Below, piece by piece: positions 29,573 through 38,876 of a stretch of 64,000 bases of DNA. The first letter of the stretch is position 1. Each line of letters starts with the position of its first letter. A model generated the notes under the pieces. It worked only from the letters and a program-made list of their open reading frames with translations. It did no database searches and had not been told where the DNA came from. The position numbers were made by a program, and so were the translations under genes. Source of the stretch: Leptospira sp. (GTDB lineage Bacteria > Spirochaetota > Leptospiria > Leptospirales > Leptospiraceae); contig JAACWH010000028.1 in NCBI GenBank assembly GCA_009991425.1, forward strand, positions 44,893 to 108,892, in the 5' to 3' direction.

Positions 29573-30302
29573 ACTAAAATTCATATTCTTATTAACAATT
29601 TTTGCATGTACTCCAGCCAGAGAGATAACTTTGCCATCATCTGGTATTGCAGTAAATAGGTCAGGACTAGTTATTAGAGAAGGTTGTTCTCAAGATCACA
29701 GAGTTTTGAAAACAATTCCTTTTTCCCATAGATTTACCATTATTGAGGTCGGTCCTCGAGAAAACGTAGATTCTTTTGAAGATCACTGGTTTCAAGTTGA
29801 ATATAGCGCAACGAAAGGGTGTGTTTTTGGATTAGGAATATATATTGAGCGAAAATATTTCGGTTACTTATCGGATTATTATTATAATTTAGGTAAAAAT
29901 GATTATGATAGAAAGAAATATTTTTCAGCCGTGTTAAATTTTGAAAAGTCATTAAAAGTCTATCCAGAGAATTATAAAAACTAATACTATAAGGCTAAAG
30001 CTAATTATAAATTAAGAAAATACCAGAGTTGTATAGATGATGCTACATTAGCTTTGAAGGAAGGATATGGGAACCTAACAGTATTTAATCTTCGTGCTGA
30101 ATGCTTCATGAGTCTAGGGTATTTTAGATCAGCAAAAGATGACCTAGAATTCATAATCATATTCCCCGAAGGTATATATAGTAAATATTATTTGAATATG
30201 TGTTCAGTTAAAACAGTTTTGGAAGAATCGGATGCCCAAGCGATTTGTAAAGAAGCTAAGGAATTAAGAGTGTCAGAAATGAATGATAGAAATAAAGATT
30301 GA
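29556..30302 (+). pseudogene. SH3/TPR lipoprotein paralogue interrupted by an in-frame TAA
   Basis: A 249-codon frame with one internal stop at 29982-29984. Before it: signal peptide and lipobox (FLLTIFACTPA), then an SH3-like domain (GLVIREGCSQDH, TKGCVFGLGIYI). After it, in the same frame, the TPR half continues (YYKAKANYKLRKYQSCIDDA) to a TGA at 30302. Aligned with the intact upstream paralogue, DALYYKAEIEY matches KN-stop-YYKAKANY, so the stop replaces a Leu position; TTA to TAA is one change. The 142-residue first half could still make a short SH3 lipoprotein. A sequencing error cannot be excluded. Confidence 0.75.
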
Positions 30303-30338
30303 TTTTAATTCGATGATTAACATTTTGAAACTTATTTT

Positions 30339-31949
30339 ATGCATTCAAAAATCGCATCTAAATTCATCATTCTCGTAATATCGATTTTTGTTGGAAATTG
30401 TTCTTGGGATAAGAATGCGATCGATACAGCATGGCTCATTTCAAATCATTCTGAGATAAAAATTCCAAATTATGATTTCATTTCTTACAATTGGCGAAAA
30501 TCTAAACTACCTAAAGTTATCGGTTTCGATCAATCTTCATTATGGTTAAGAACAATAATACCAGCTGATGCTTCAGGTCTTTCATCAACTACTAAGCTCT
30601 ACTATTTGATAAATCCTGTATCTTTCATAGAAGAAATTTACCTCTACGAAGTTATTCTGGATAATAAAAATAACGATAAAAACCTCAAAGACTTTAAGAT
30701 TGTAAGTCATCAAACAGCAGGCTCAATTATTCCTGTTGAGAGAAAATATTATAGTAAATTTCCCTATCCTATATTTCAAATTGAAGTATCTCCAAAGCTA
30801 GATACTTATATATTTTTATCTTACAAATCAGAATCCAGTTTATACATTGAGCCTATTCTGTTTGATGAAGAAGCTATTCAGGAAGCAGTAAGTGGCTTAC
30901 AATTGCATTTGATCATTTTCTTTACGATACTTGGCATCATATTTCTATTCAATTTTTCTCAATATTTTTATACAAGAAATACAACTTACCTTTTTTATAT
31001 ATTTCATATCACTGCAGTCACATTGTATCAACTAGCTTACACAGGCTTAGGTAGAATCTACTTTTGGAATCAGTATTTAGAATGGAACCGCAGATCATTG
31101 GTAGTTCTTGGTTCTCTAAGTTTTATAGCCTTGATTCTTTTCTCTAAAAGATTTCTTTCTTTGCCTACCAGATCCTTTCGATTGAATGCATTCTCAAATG
31201 TTTTTATTTTTTTTCTAAGCTTAAATCTACTTATGGGGTTTTTTCTCCCTGTATCTATTTCTGATCCTCTGACGCATATAATATCACTGATAACATGCAT
31301 TTTTTTATTCATGGCGTGTATGAGGATCTTTGTATTAGGAATAACTATAGTTAAATTTTATTTAGTTGGATTAATTACATTAATAGCTAGCATATTTCTT
31401 TTCAATCTATTCGCATTTGGAATTATAGAATGGAATTTTCTAAGGCATTCCATAGAATTTGGGACTTTAGTTGAGCTCTTTATTTTTAACTTTGCAATTT
31501 GGGCTAGAATTCACTCCATACAAAACATAGAAGAACCTAAAAATAGTGATTCTATCAATGAAATAAAATTTGTCTCTAAGAGTTTTTCTAGAATTGAAAA
31601 TATAGATTCCTCTAAAGTTTTTAGGGACTTAGATATACTTATGAAAGAAAAAATTTTCTGTGATGAAGATTTGACATTAGCAAGGCTAGCTAGCTTTTTA
31701 GAAATAAGACCAGACCAGTTATCTGCACTTTTGAATAAGCAAATGAAAATGAATTTCAATGAATACATCAATCAAATTCGTATCTTAGAAGTTAAAAAAG
31801 AAATCGATTTAGGTACCAATAGAAAGATTCTTGATATTGCTTTTTCTGCGGGGTTTAATTCTAAATCATCTTTCAACAAAGTGTTTAGAGACGTTGTCGG
31901 TTTAACGCCTACAGAATATCGAAATCAAACTAAGCGACAGCATCTGTAA
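30339..31949 (+). CDS. 7TMR-DISM transmembrane sensor with AraC-type DNA-binding domain
   Basis: 536 residues. An exported N-terminal region (signal ending FVGNCSWDK) of about 185 residues looks like a 7TMR-DISM extracellular sensor. Seven TM helices follow (about 187-395), then a linker and an AraC-type double helix-turn-helix (about 435-530; DLTLARLASFLEIRPDQLSA, then ILDIAFSAGFNSKSSFNKVF and GLTPTEYR). A DNA-binding domain tethered to a 7TM sensor would form a one-protein transmembrane signalling route. The likely ATG is 30339. Neighbouring lipoprotein genes are possible targets. A strong terminator follows. Confidence 0.82.
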   Translation: MHSKIASKFIILVISIFVGNCSWDKNAIDTAWLISNHSEIKIPNYDFISYNWRKSKLPKVIGFDQSSLWLRTIIPADASGLSSTTKLYYLINPVSFIEEIYLYEVILDNKNNDKNLKDFKIVSHQTAGSIIPVERKYYSKFPYPIFQIEVSPKLDTYIFLSYKSESSLYIEPILFDEEAIQEAVSGLQLHLIIFFTILGIIFLFNFSQYFYTRNTTYLFYIFHITAVTLYQLAYTGLGRIYFWNQYLEWNRRSLVVLGSLSFIALILFSKRFLSLPTRSFRLNAFSNVFIFFLSLNLLMGFFLPVSISDPLTHIISLITCIFLFMACMRIFVLGITIVKFYLVGLITLIASIFLFNLFAFGIIEWNFLRHSIEFGTLVELFIFNFAIWARIHSIQNIEEPKNSDSINEIKFVSKSFSRIENIDSSKVFRDLDILMKEKIFCDEDLTLARLASFLEIRPDQLSALLNKQMKMNFNEYINQIRILEVKKEIDLGTNRKILDIAFSAGFNSKSSFNKVFRDVVGLTPTEYRNQTKRQHL

Positions 31950-31950
31950 A

Positions 31951-31982
31951 GGATATTGGATTGCAATATCCATATTTTTAAA
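31951..31982 (+). terminator. Rho-independent terminator
   Basis: GGATATTG (31951-31958) and CAATATCC (31964-31971) form a perfect 8-bp stem with a GATTG loop, followed by ATATTTTTA. It ends the AraC-type regulator transcript and faces the convergent ankyrin gene. Confidence 0.75.
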
Positions 31983-31993
31983 AGTTAATTTAC

Positions 31994-32884
31994 TTATTTT
32001 TCGAACTTGATTTTGGTTTCAAAGGATTGAAACTGTGTAATATCTGCATCTGATTTCTTTCCACCTTTCTTTAATAGAAATTCTTTCATTCTATCAGAAT
32101 TTGCATAGTCTAACGGTGTTCCAGTATTGTAAATTTTATTTCCTCTCAATTGATTAATGCCTTGAGCATTGACAGAGACCCCTCTTTTAAGTAGTATATC
32201 AACACAAGGAATACAATCATAAATTACAGAAATATGAATAGGTGAATAATCTTCTTTGTTAATTTGAGTTAGTTTTATACCGAGTTTATCAGCTAGTGAA
32301 ATAGATTGCTCACTTGCTCCCATGGATGCAGCCATCAGTATTTTTATATTTTCACGTGATTTCCATTCTGCTTTAAAGCTATCGATAATAAAATTCATAA
32401 AATTTTGATCACTTCGAAATGTTTCTATGCCTAAGGTTAATTGATTCATGGTTCTGTTATTGTGTTTAAAATATCTCAGACTTAAAGAATCACCTTTTGA
32501 TTTTTCAGCTCCAAGTTGGAAAATGGCTTTTTTATTCTCATATATTTTATTAACTTTTTCCAAACCATCAATTTCAGAATCATTAAAATATGTTGTATTA
32601 AGAAATAATGCGTAATCTGCTGCACGATACCCTTTTGAATTCTCACTTTGAAGTTGGGTTCTTGCAAGATTACTCATCAATGCTTTTGCTGAATCCAAAT
32701 TACCTCTCATAATTGCGATGTGAAGTGCAGTATCACCATTTTTATCTTGATACAATACTTTATCAAAATCATCATCTGATATTTTAATGTCACTGTTATT
32801 TTGATATGCTTTCTTGTGCAAAGAATTCGAACTACATGACAGAATAACAAAACTAATTATTATAAAAAATATTTTATTAATCAT
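31994..32884 (-). CDS. Ankyrin-repeat lipoprotein
   Basis: About 296 residues from ATG 32884, chosen because CTAGGAG lies 8 bases upstream; the frame is open further to 32932. The signal peptide ends FVILSCSSNS. Ankyrin-like repeats flank a central helical part: NGDTALHIAIMRGNLDSAKALM near residue 50, then DYSPIHISVIYDCIPCVDIL, LLKRGVSVNAQG and TGTPLDYANSDRMKEFL near residues 210-275. It is a probable periplasmic or surface-anchored binding protein. It diverges from another ankyrin lipoprotein gene, now broken, about 135 bases away. Confidence 0.75.
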   Translation of the reverse strand: MINKIFFIIISFVILSCSSNSLHKKAYQNNSDIKISDDDFDKVLYQDKNGDTALHIAIMRGNLDSAKALMSNLARTQLQSENSKGYRAADYALFLNTTYFNDSEIDGLEKVNKIYENKKAIFQLGAEKSKGDSLSLRYFKHNNRTMNQLTLGIETFRSDQNFMNFIIDSFKAEWKSRENIKILMAASMGASEQSISLADKLGIKLTQINKEDYSPIHISVIYDCIPCVDILLKRGVSVNAQGINQLRGNKIYNTGTPLDYANSDRMKEFLLKKGGKKSDADITQFQSFETKIKFEK

Positions 32885-33019
32885 AAATTTATCTCCTAGA
32901 TAAAGACTTAATACATATTGAAAAGAATCCATTGAAAAATGATTTAATTCAATTTTGAAACATCCAGAATCATGATTCGGGACGACCTTACTCGGATTTT
33001 AGTGTATATTAAATCTATA

Positions 33020-34366
33020 ATGAATAGAATTAAATCTCAAGTAACTAAATCGATTGTTGTTTTGATTCTCACTTTAGGACTTCAATCAAATTGCGCCAGC
33101 GCTATCATCAAATCGATTGATTCGGAAGGGCTTACTGATTTAACCGCTGCCTTGGATGCAGGTTCAGATCCGAATGAATTCTCAGTCATTTATTTTACAC
33201 CCTTACATTATGCTATAAAGGAAGGTAAGTCAGATGCTGTGAAGCTACTTTTGGAACGTGGAGCCGATCCAAATGGCGGAGAATCGAAAATCAAGATTGA
33301 ACCACCCATCCATCTTGCTGCTCTATTAGGTGATCTGAAATCCGTGCAATATCTGCTAGCTAAGGGCGCAGACCCGCATCTATCTACATTCGAGAAGGCA
33401 GAAGAAATGCAAGCAAAGGGAAGGGGAAATTATCTAACATTTGCTGTTTACAGATCTGCTTTTAAGAATGCTGCTCTCTCTTATAATAGAATATTGAAAT
33501 TTGAACAAGATAAGAGTCCTCTTCCAGAAGACCGAGATTCCTATGAAATGAAAAGGCTATTGGCAAACAAAGAGAATTATCCTGAAATATTAAAACTATT
33601 CTTTGCTAAAAAAGGCTTAACTAGTAAAGATATGCTTCACTCTTATACTTTTTTTCGTCACGAAGACAATGCGTTCATGAATGATATGGGTGTAAAGATT
33701 TTACAAAAATCATCCACTAAAGATTAGGATTACGAACTTTGGATCTCCATCTCACAATATGGAACAGTGAATCAATTGAAAGCTGCAATTGGAAAATCTA
33801 AGCCACCTGTTACTTCAGACTCTGGGACGAATATTCTACAAGCTTATTTTTCATTTTTGTCAGCTAGTCGTTTTCATTGTTTGGAATGTTATTCTGAAAA
33901 AACGAATGAAATAGATGAGATAATGTATAATAGAAAGTATAAAGAAAATTATTCCAATCATAAGCTTAAAATTTCAATGCTTTCAAAAGTGATTCCATTT
34001 TCTGCTAAAGATAAAGAAGGAAGGTCAGTTAGCCACTATGCTTTAGCAAAAATGTTTACTGAATCCTGGAGTTTCTCTCCAGAATCCTTTATGTCAATGG
34101 CGTTAAAGGATTTTCGAATAGATATGAATGCCAAGGATAACTTTGGCTGGACAGCTCTTCACCATGAGGTTCTGAGTAACAAATCGGATGCATTAACATT
34201 CGTTTGGAAGAAACTTAAGGCGGATCCAAATTTGAAAGCGTACAAATATCCGAATAAGCCAAATTCAATCTATCCCCAATTGGATTGGAGTAAGGGTATT
34301 TCCCCGAAGGAATTGCGAAAACTAGCCTACGCTCGCTATAATTGGCGTGATGAAATGGAATGGTAA
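33020..34366 (+). pseudogene. Ankyrin-repeat lipoprotein gene interrupted by an in-frame TAG
   Basis: A 449-codon frame starting MNRIKSQVTKSIVVLILTLG with lipobox LQSNCASA (an ATG at 32972 is an alternative start). Ankyrin repeats are clear: TPLHYAIKEGKSDAVKLLLE, RGADPNGGES, PPIHLAALLGDLKSVQYLLA and KGADPHLST. A single TAG at 33725-33727 follows SSTKD. The same frame then resumes without any gap as DYELWISISQYGTVNQLKAA, and another ankyrin unit appears near the end (NFGWTALHHEVLSNKSDALTF) before the final TAA. A reading frame this long on both sides argues for a recent nonsense mutation or an error. Confidence 0.72.
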
Positions 34367-34669
34367 AATTATTCCTGTAATTGGAAATATGAAATTTATT
34401 CTTTAAGAGCTTCCAATTGCTTTCTAAAGGAGCTCGCTGTTTGTTTATATTAGCATCATTTAATATATGATTCGTATTATCATGTATGCTATGTAATCCT
34501 TGTGTCAATTCTCTAAAAGCATTAGCATGATCATCTTGATTGAGTGTTGCAATATTCTTTCTGCACTTCGCCAATGATAACTTTCTGAAATTAAACTTTA
34601 ATACTGTCCACACAGGGGGAAACACTTACAAAAATTAAAAATAATTAAAAAAATGCGAAGCTTATTAGA
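34367..34669. other. 303-base gap without a convincing gene
   Basis: The stretch lies between two convergent genes. A minus-strand frame from 34625 to 34215 crosses it but overlaps the ankyrin gene antisense and has no Shine-Dalgarno sequence, signal or known motif. The right end carries CTGTCCACACAGGGGGAAAC at about 34603-34622, which is GC-richer than its surroundings. I found no matching inverted end and no terminator with a T-tail. Confidence 0.3.
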
Positions 34670-35425
34670 CTAGGGTGATTTTAATTTAGAATTGGTGATG
34701 ATATATTTTACAATATCTTGAGCATTTTGATCTAGGCTCGCATGTACTTTATTTTCTCTTAGATCTTGTTTTTGAATAGGTATTTTATTTATAAATTCAT
34801 TGTTTGAATATGCTGTGAATTCAGTTTCTTTCAACAATACTCCTTCGGAATTTATGAATTCAACTTGGATTGTAGTAACAAGAAAATACGATTTTAAAAT
34901 ATAAAGGATAACGAATTCTTCTACTACTTCTAGAAGGAATACACCTAAACCAACTTGGGGATCTCCTGAAAGTTCTCCTGCAATTAAGCCAAATACTAGC
35001 CCAATAGAAAGTCCTTCTATAAACATTTTGGGACGTATCTCAGACATATCTAAAATGGATGATTTAATTATAAGGTCAGCTTTTTCCTTGGTGCTTATTC
35101 GAAAATTTTCGCTTTCAAGATAATTTGCAAGCTGTAGTTGGAACCAACGTGCATGTTCTTTGCTACGGTATTTAATCTCTTCGATTTCTAAGTTCTCTTT
35201 TACTTTTCTTGAACTTATGGATTTTAAATTATCGATTTCTATTCTCACATCTACTTGCTCGAGATATACTTTAATTGGGGGATCGCTATATTTTTTGTCC
35301 TGAAGGAAGGTTTGTAATTTATGATTGCAATTTAAACATAGTAAAGGTATTAATATTTGGAAATAATATATTCTGTTAATTCTAGGTTTTGTTTTTAAGG
35401 AAAAGAATAAAGAAAATTGCTTCAT
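34670..35425 (-). CDS. Hypothetical lipoprotein with a central hydrophobic segment
   Basis: 251 residues. The N-terminus ends ILIPLLCLNCNHK, a lipobox after a rather long basic n-region. The middle contains a hydrophobic helix pair (IEGLSIGLVFGLIAGELSG, QVGLGVFLLEVVEEFVIL), flanked by mixed alpha/beta parts (KADLIIKSSILDMSEIR, VTTIQVEFINSEGVLLKE). The beta-rich part resembles the general layout of small LptE/CsgG-like lipoproteins, but I cannot assign a family. It is monocistronic, with about 240 AT-rich bases between it and the divergent AAA+ gene. Confidence 0.6.
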   Translation of the reverse strand: MKQFSLFFSLKTKPRINRIYYFQILIPLLCLNCNHKLQTFLQDKKYSDPPIKVYLEQVDVRIEIDNLKSISSRKVKENLEIEEIKYRSKEHARWFQLQLANYLESENFRISTKEKADLIIKSSILDMSEIRPKMFIEGLSIGLVFGLIAGELSGDPQVGLGVFLLEVVEEFVILYILKSYFLVTTIQVEFINSEGVLLKETEFTAYSNNEFINKIPIQKQDLRENKVHASLDQNAQDIVKYIITNSKLKSP

Positions 35426-35667
35426 GAAATCAATATGATTAATGTTAAGTCTTTTGACAGCATTACTGATATACTATAATTTAAAATGCTTTTTATAGAA
35501 CGACAATAATCTAAGATTTAGTTAAAATCTTTACAAATCGTTGGTCTAAATTTTAATAAAGTTTTTACTGAAATAGCATGGTTTCGAAAATAAAAATCAA
35601 ACTATTCATAACATTATTGTTGATAAATTGAGTAGGAATAATTTATTTAAAATATTAATAAAAACCA

Positions 35668-36981
35668 ATGAACGAACAAACTATCGCTAGTTTAGTAGCT
35701 GCCCTAGACCACTCTCCCTCAAATTATCCTTTGCGTTTACTTTTAGCTGAGACATACTTATCTATGAATCACTTAGAAGAGGCCGAGCAGCATTTTAATT
35801 ATTTGATTAAGAATACTGATGAAATCAAAGCAAAAATAGGACTTGCATCTGTATTTTTTCAAAAAGGTAATTTTTCTGCATGTAATGTAATTCTCGAAGA
35901 AGTAATTGAAAGTGGTCTTCAAGATATAGAGGTATACGTACTTTATGCAAAAGGTTTGGTCCAAGAGAACTCTTTAGAAAAGGCTAGGATTTATTATCAG
36001 AAAGCACTTCAAATGAATCCTAGTTATAATAGTGAGGAATTGGACAATTATCTAAGACAAAAGGCAGAATCGATTCAAGATGATTATTTTGACGATATGG
36101 ACACAGATGAGCGTTTTTTAGAGAAGCCTAAAATTAATTTTTCTGATGTTGGGGGAATGGAATCTGTTAAGAAAGAAATTGATCTTAAGATCATTAAACC
36201 TCTCATCCATCCAGAGATGTACAAAGCCTATGGAAAAAAGATTGGAGGAGGGATATTATTATATGGTCCACCTGGCTGTGGAAAAACCTTTCTTGCCAAA
36301 GCTACGGCAGGTGAAGTTAATGCTAAGTTTATAAATGTCGGTCTTAATGATATCTTGGATATGTGGATTGGTAATAGTGAGAAGAATCTGCATGAAATTT
36401 TTGAATTAGCTAGAACGAATACGCCTTGTGTATTTTTTGTTGATGAGATCGATGCCTTAGGTGCCAGTCGAACTGATATGAAACAATCGAGTGGGCGTCA
36501 TTTAATAAATCAATTTTTGCAAGAGTTAGATGGAATAGGAGCTCAGAACGAAGGAGTCTTAGTGATTGGTGCTACAAATACACCTTGGAATTTAGATCCC
36601 GCCTTCCGACGCCCTGGAAGATTTGATCGAATACTTTTCGTCCCACCACCTGATGATAAGACTAGAGAATCTATTTTAAGATTAAAGCTTAAAGAGAAAC
36701 CTATTGCTTCTTTGGATTATATAGGGCTCGCAAAATCAATGAAACATTATTCTGGTGCAGACATTGATGCAGTGATTGATATAGCGATTGAATCTAAACT
36801 AGAAGCATCTTTCGAAGATGGAAATATCCAACCAATTTCAACAAAGGATATCCAAGTTGCAATTAAAAATCATAAACCAAGTACACAGGAGTGGTTTGCC
36901 ACAGCCAAGAATTATGCTTTATTTGCAAATGACACAGGTTTGTATGATGATATCCTGGATTACTTAAACATAAAAAAATAA
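35668..36981 (+). CDS. TPR-AAA+ ATPase of a three-gene cassette
   Basis: 437 residues. TPR-like helices fill residues 1-130. A single AAA+ module follows (about 155-395) with Walker A GPPGCGKT (200-207), pore loop DMWIG (231-235), Walker B VFFVDE (255-260), GATN sensor 1, and two Arg in FRRPGRFD as the arginine-finger region. The C-terminal helix (PSTQEWFATAKNYALFAN) resembles the classical Cdc48/FtsH/Vps4-type clade rather than ClpX or MoxR. It has no protease domain and no TM helix, so it probably remodels proteins. Only 1 base separates it from the TPR membrane protein gene. The substrate is unknown. Confidence 0.85.
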   Translation: MNEQTIASLVAALDHSPSNYPLRLLLAETYLSMNHLEEAEQHFNYLIKNTDEIKAKIGLASVFFQKGNFSACNVILEEVIESGLQDIEVYVLYAKGLVQENSLEKARIYYQKALQMNPSYNSEELDNYLRQKAESIQDDYFDDMDTDERFLEKPKINFSDVGGMESVKKEIDLKIIKPLIHPEMYKAYGKKIGGGILLYGPPGCGKTFLAKATAGEVNAKFINVGLNDILDMWIGNSEKNLHEIFELARTNTPCVFFVDEIDALGASRTDMKQSSGRHLINQFLQELDGIGAQNEGVLVIGATNTPWNLDPAFRRPGRFDRILFVPPPDDKTRESILRLKLKEKPIASLDYIGLAKSMKHYSGADIDAVIDIAIESKLEASFEDGNIQPISTKDIQVAIKNHKPSTQEWFATAKNYALFANDTGLYDDILDYLNIKK

Positions 36982-36982
36982 A

Positions 36983-38230
36983 ATGCAAGAAGATCAATTT
37001 TCGAGAATAAATATTTTATTTCAGCAAAGAAATTATAAACAAGCTGAAAAATCTTTAAAGACCATGTTATCATCGGATCCAAACGATGTAGATATGCTTT
37101 CTCTTTTAGCGGAGGTTTATATCTATCTAGAACGTTATGATGATGGAATGCGAATTATTAAATCTGCTATAGCTTTAGATCCAAGCATATCAATACTATA
37201 CTATACAAAATCCAGGCTTGAACTTCTCAAAGATTTATATGATGATGCTGAGAAGAGCATCCTCGAAGCAAAAATTTTGGATCCAAATGATGATGATGTT
37301 TTTGCATTCGAAGCTCATATTAAACTCCATAGAAAGAAATATGATTTAGCTTTAGAACTTGCAGATCAATCACTTCAAATAAATCCAGAAAATCTTCTAG
37401 CTTTAAATACTCGAAGCACAGCCTTGCTTAAATTGGGAAGACAGGAAGAATCATTCACTAGTATTGAAGGTGCCTTAAGGGAAGATCCTAATAATAGTTT
37501 TACTCATGCCAATTATGGATGGGGTTTGTTAGAAAAGGGTCAACATAAAAAGGCCTTGGATCATTTCAAAGAAGCATTGGCCAATGACCCTAATTCAAAA
37601 CATGCACAGTCAGGTATGCTAGAAGCTTTAAAAGCTAGATATTTTTTTTATAGAATATTTTTGAAATATGCATTTTGGATGAATAAATTTTCCAGTAAGG
37701 GTCAATGGGGAATAATAATAGGGATTTATTTCTTAAGTAAGTTACTAAAAGTTGTAGCTAAATCTGTTCCTATCCTTGTACCAGTTTTAATCCCAATTAT
37801 AGTTTTGCTAGGTCTTGCTACTTTTTCTACTTGGATTATTACTCCTATTAGTAATTTATTTCTTCGTTTTAATAAATATGGTAATTTATTATTGGATTCG
37901 AAACAAAGAATTAGTTCAAATTTTGTTGGATTTAGTTTGCTTGTGGCTATAGCTGGTTTATTGTTATCCTATATATTTTCAGATATGAAATTAATATCAC
38001 TAACTGTATTTGGAATTGCAATGATGCTACCTTTAGGCGTTATGCTCTCTCCATCGAAATCAAAATATTTTTTAATAATTTATACAGTTTTTTTGGCTAT
38101 AACTGGAATTGTATCAATTTATTATTCGCTCCTTCATGGAGAAATTATAAATCTAGCTTCTATTATATTTTTATTTGCATTTATTGCATTTCAATGGATA
38201 AGTAATTTTATCTTAATAGATGAAGATTAG
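36983..38230 (+). CDS. TPR protein with C-terminal multi-helix membrane domain
   Basis: 415 residues. Six to seven TPR units run from residue 1 to about 215 (for example PENLLALNTRSTALLKLGRQ and FTHANYGWGLLEKGQHKKAL). After a basic linker (LKARYFFYRIFLKYAFWMNK), five to six TM helices occupy about 240-410. The TPR part has no signal peptide and therefore faces the cytoplasm, where it could dock the TPR-AAA+ ATPase encoded 1 base upstream. I infer a membrane-recruited ATPase complex. The protein itself has no enzymatic motif. Confidence 0.82.
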   Translation: MQEDQFSRINILFQQRNYKQAEKSLKTMLSSDPNDVDMLSLLAEVYIYLERYDDGMRIIKSAIALDPSISILYYTKSRLELLKDLYDDAEKSILEAKILDPNDDDVFAFEAHIKLHRKKYDLALELADQSLQINPENLLALNTRSTALLKLGRQEESFTSIEGALREDPNNSFTHANYGWGLLEKGQHKKALDHFKEALANDPNSKHAQSGMLEALKARYFFYRIFLKYAFWMNKFSSKGQWGIIIGIYFLSKLLKVVAKSVPILVPVLIPIIVLLGLATFSTWIITPISNLFLRFNKYGNLLLDSKQRISSNFVGFSLLVAIAGLLLSYIFSDMKLISLTVFGIAMMLPLGVMLSPSKSKYFLIIYTVFLAITGIVSIYYSLLHGEIINLASIIFLFAFIAFQWISNFILIDED

Positions 38231-38385
38231 TTTCATCAGTTTCTTTTTGGACTAAATTATGACATTACCTGAAATAGTATTGGATATTAAAAGAAAAAGA
38301 AAATTTTATACACAAGAAATTAACCTTGAACGAGAATTCTATTTCTAAATTGATTCTACTATGTTTTTATCCGTCTAATGATTAT

Positions 38386-38772
38386 ATGCACGATCACATT
38401 CCGGTTTACACTGAAACTTTTGCGCCAAACCAAGAAATTGTTTTCCATGCAAAATTGCGTGAGTGGTTGGGGCAATATTGGAATTTAAAAGATACAGAGA
38501 CGCTTCATATCCAAGAAATAGGCTGCGATGATAATTCTTGTCCAGTCTTTGAAACTTTGGTCATAGCAACTGAAGATCCGAATTTGGATCTAGAGGCGGC
38601 TGTTTCTGCATCTCATACCCATACCAACACGCAGCTAAACACAGAAACTCAAGGAAAAATTATTAATAAACATAATTCGACTAACACGAGAGTCTTGAAA
38701 TTAGGAAAGGCTAAACACCTACTGACAAAACAAGATATTTATTTTTCAGTCGAGAAGCAAAAAATAAAATAA
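38386..38772 (+). CDS. Small protein with CDDxxCPVxET motif, third member of the cassette
   Basis: About 128 residues from ATG 38386; the frame extends to a TTG at 38326, but those 20 residues look non-coding, and no clear Shine-Dalgarno precedes either. Core features are HIPVYTETFAPNQEIVFHAK, an LREWLG helix and EIGCDDNSCPVFETLVIA, which could bind a metal or form a disulfide. A His/Thr/Asn-rich linker (SHTHTNTQLNTETQG) leads to a basic tail (RVLKLGKAKHLLTKQDIYF). It follows the AAA+ and TPR-membrane genes by about 155 bases. I do not recognise a function; its placement suggests it acts with them. Confidence 0.55.
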   Translation: MHDHIPVYTETFAPNQEIVFHAKLREWLGQYWNLKDTETLHIQEIGCDDNSCPVFETLVIATEDPNLDLEAAVSASHTHTNTQLNTETQGKIINKHNSTNTRVLKLGKAKHLLTKQDIYFSVEKQKIK

Positions 38773-38876
38773 AATATTATTTTAAACATTGATTGTCAAA
38801 ATCAATAAATCATTGGAAATATAATATGATAAGTCTTTCGTTATAAAAAAAAATATTACAAATAAACTTCGGGAGA

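Noticed and set aside
29982..33727. Stop-codon recoding (selenocysteine, pyrrolysine or reassigned TAA/TAG)
   Set aside because: One stop is TAA and the other TAG, no SECIS-like or similar stem follows, and intact neighbouring genes end in all three stops. Nonsense mutation or error is simpler.
34215..34625. 136-codon minus-strand frame over the gap and the ankyrin pseudogene
   Set aside because: It is antisense to a coding frame with clear ankyrin repeats for much of its length, has no Shine-Dalgarno sequence or signal, and its product shows no motif.
38257..38346. A 29-codon frame between the TPR membrane gene and the small Cys-motif gene
   Set aside because: It is short, lysine-rich, lacks a ribosome site and ends just as the next frame opens; I could not support it as part of the cassette.
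38788..38806. ATTGATT-GTCAA-AATCAAT stem between convergent genes as terminator
   Set aside because: The stem is only A-T rich with one G-C pair and no T-run follows on either strand.
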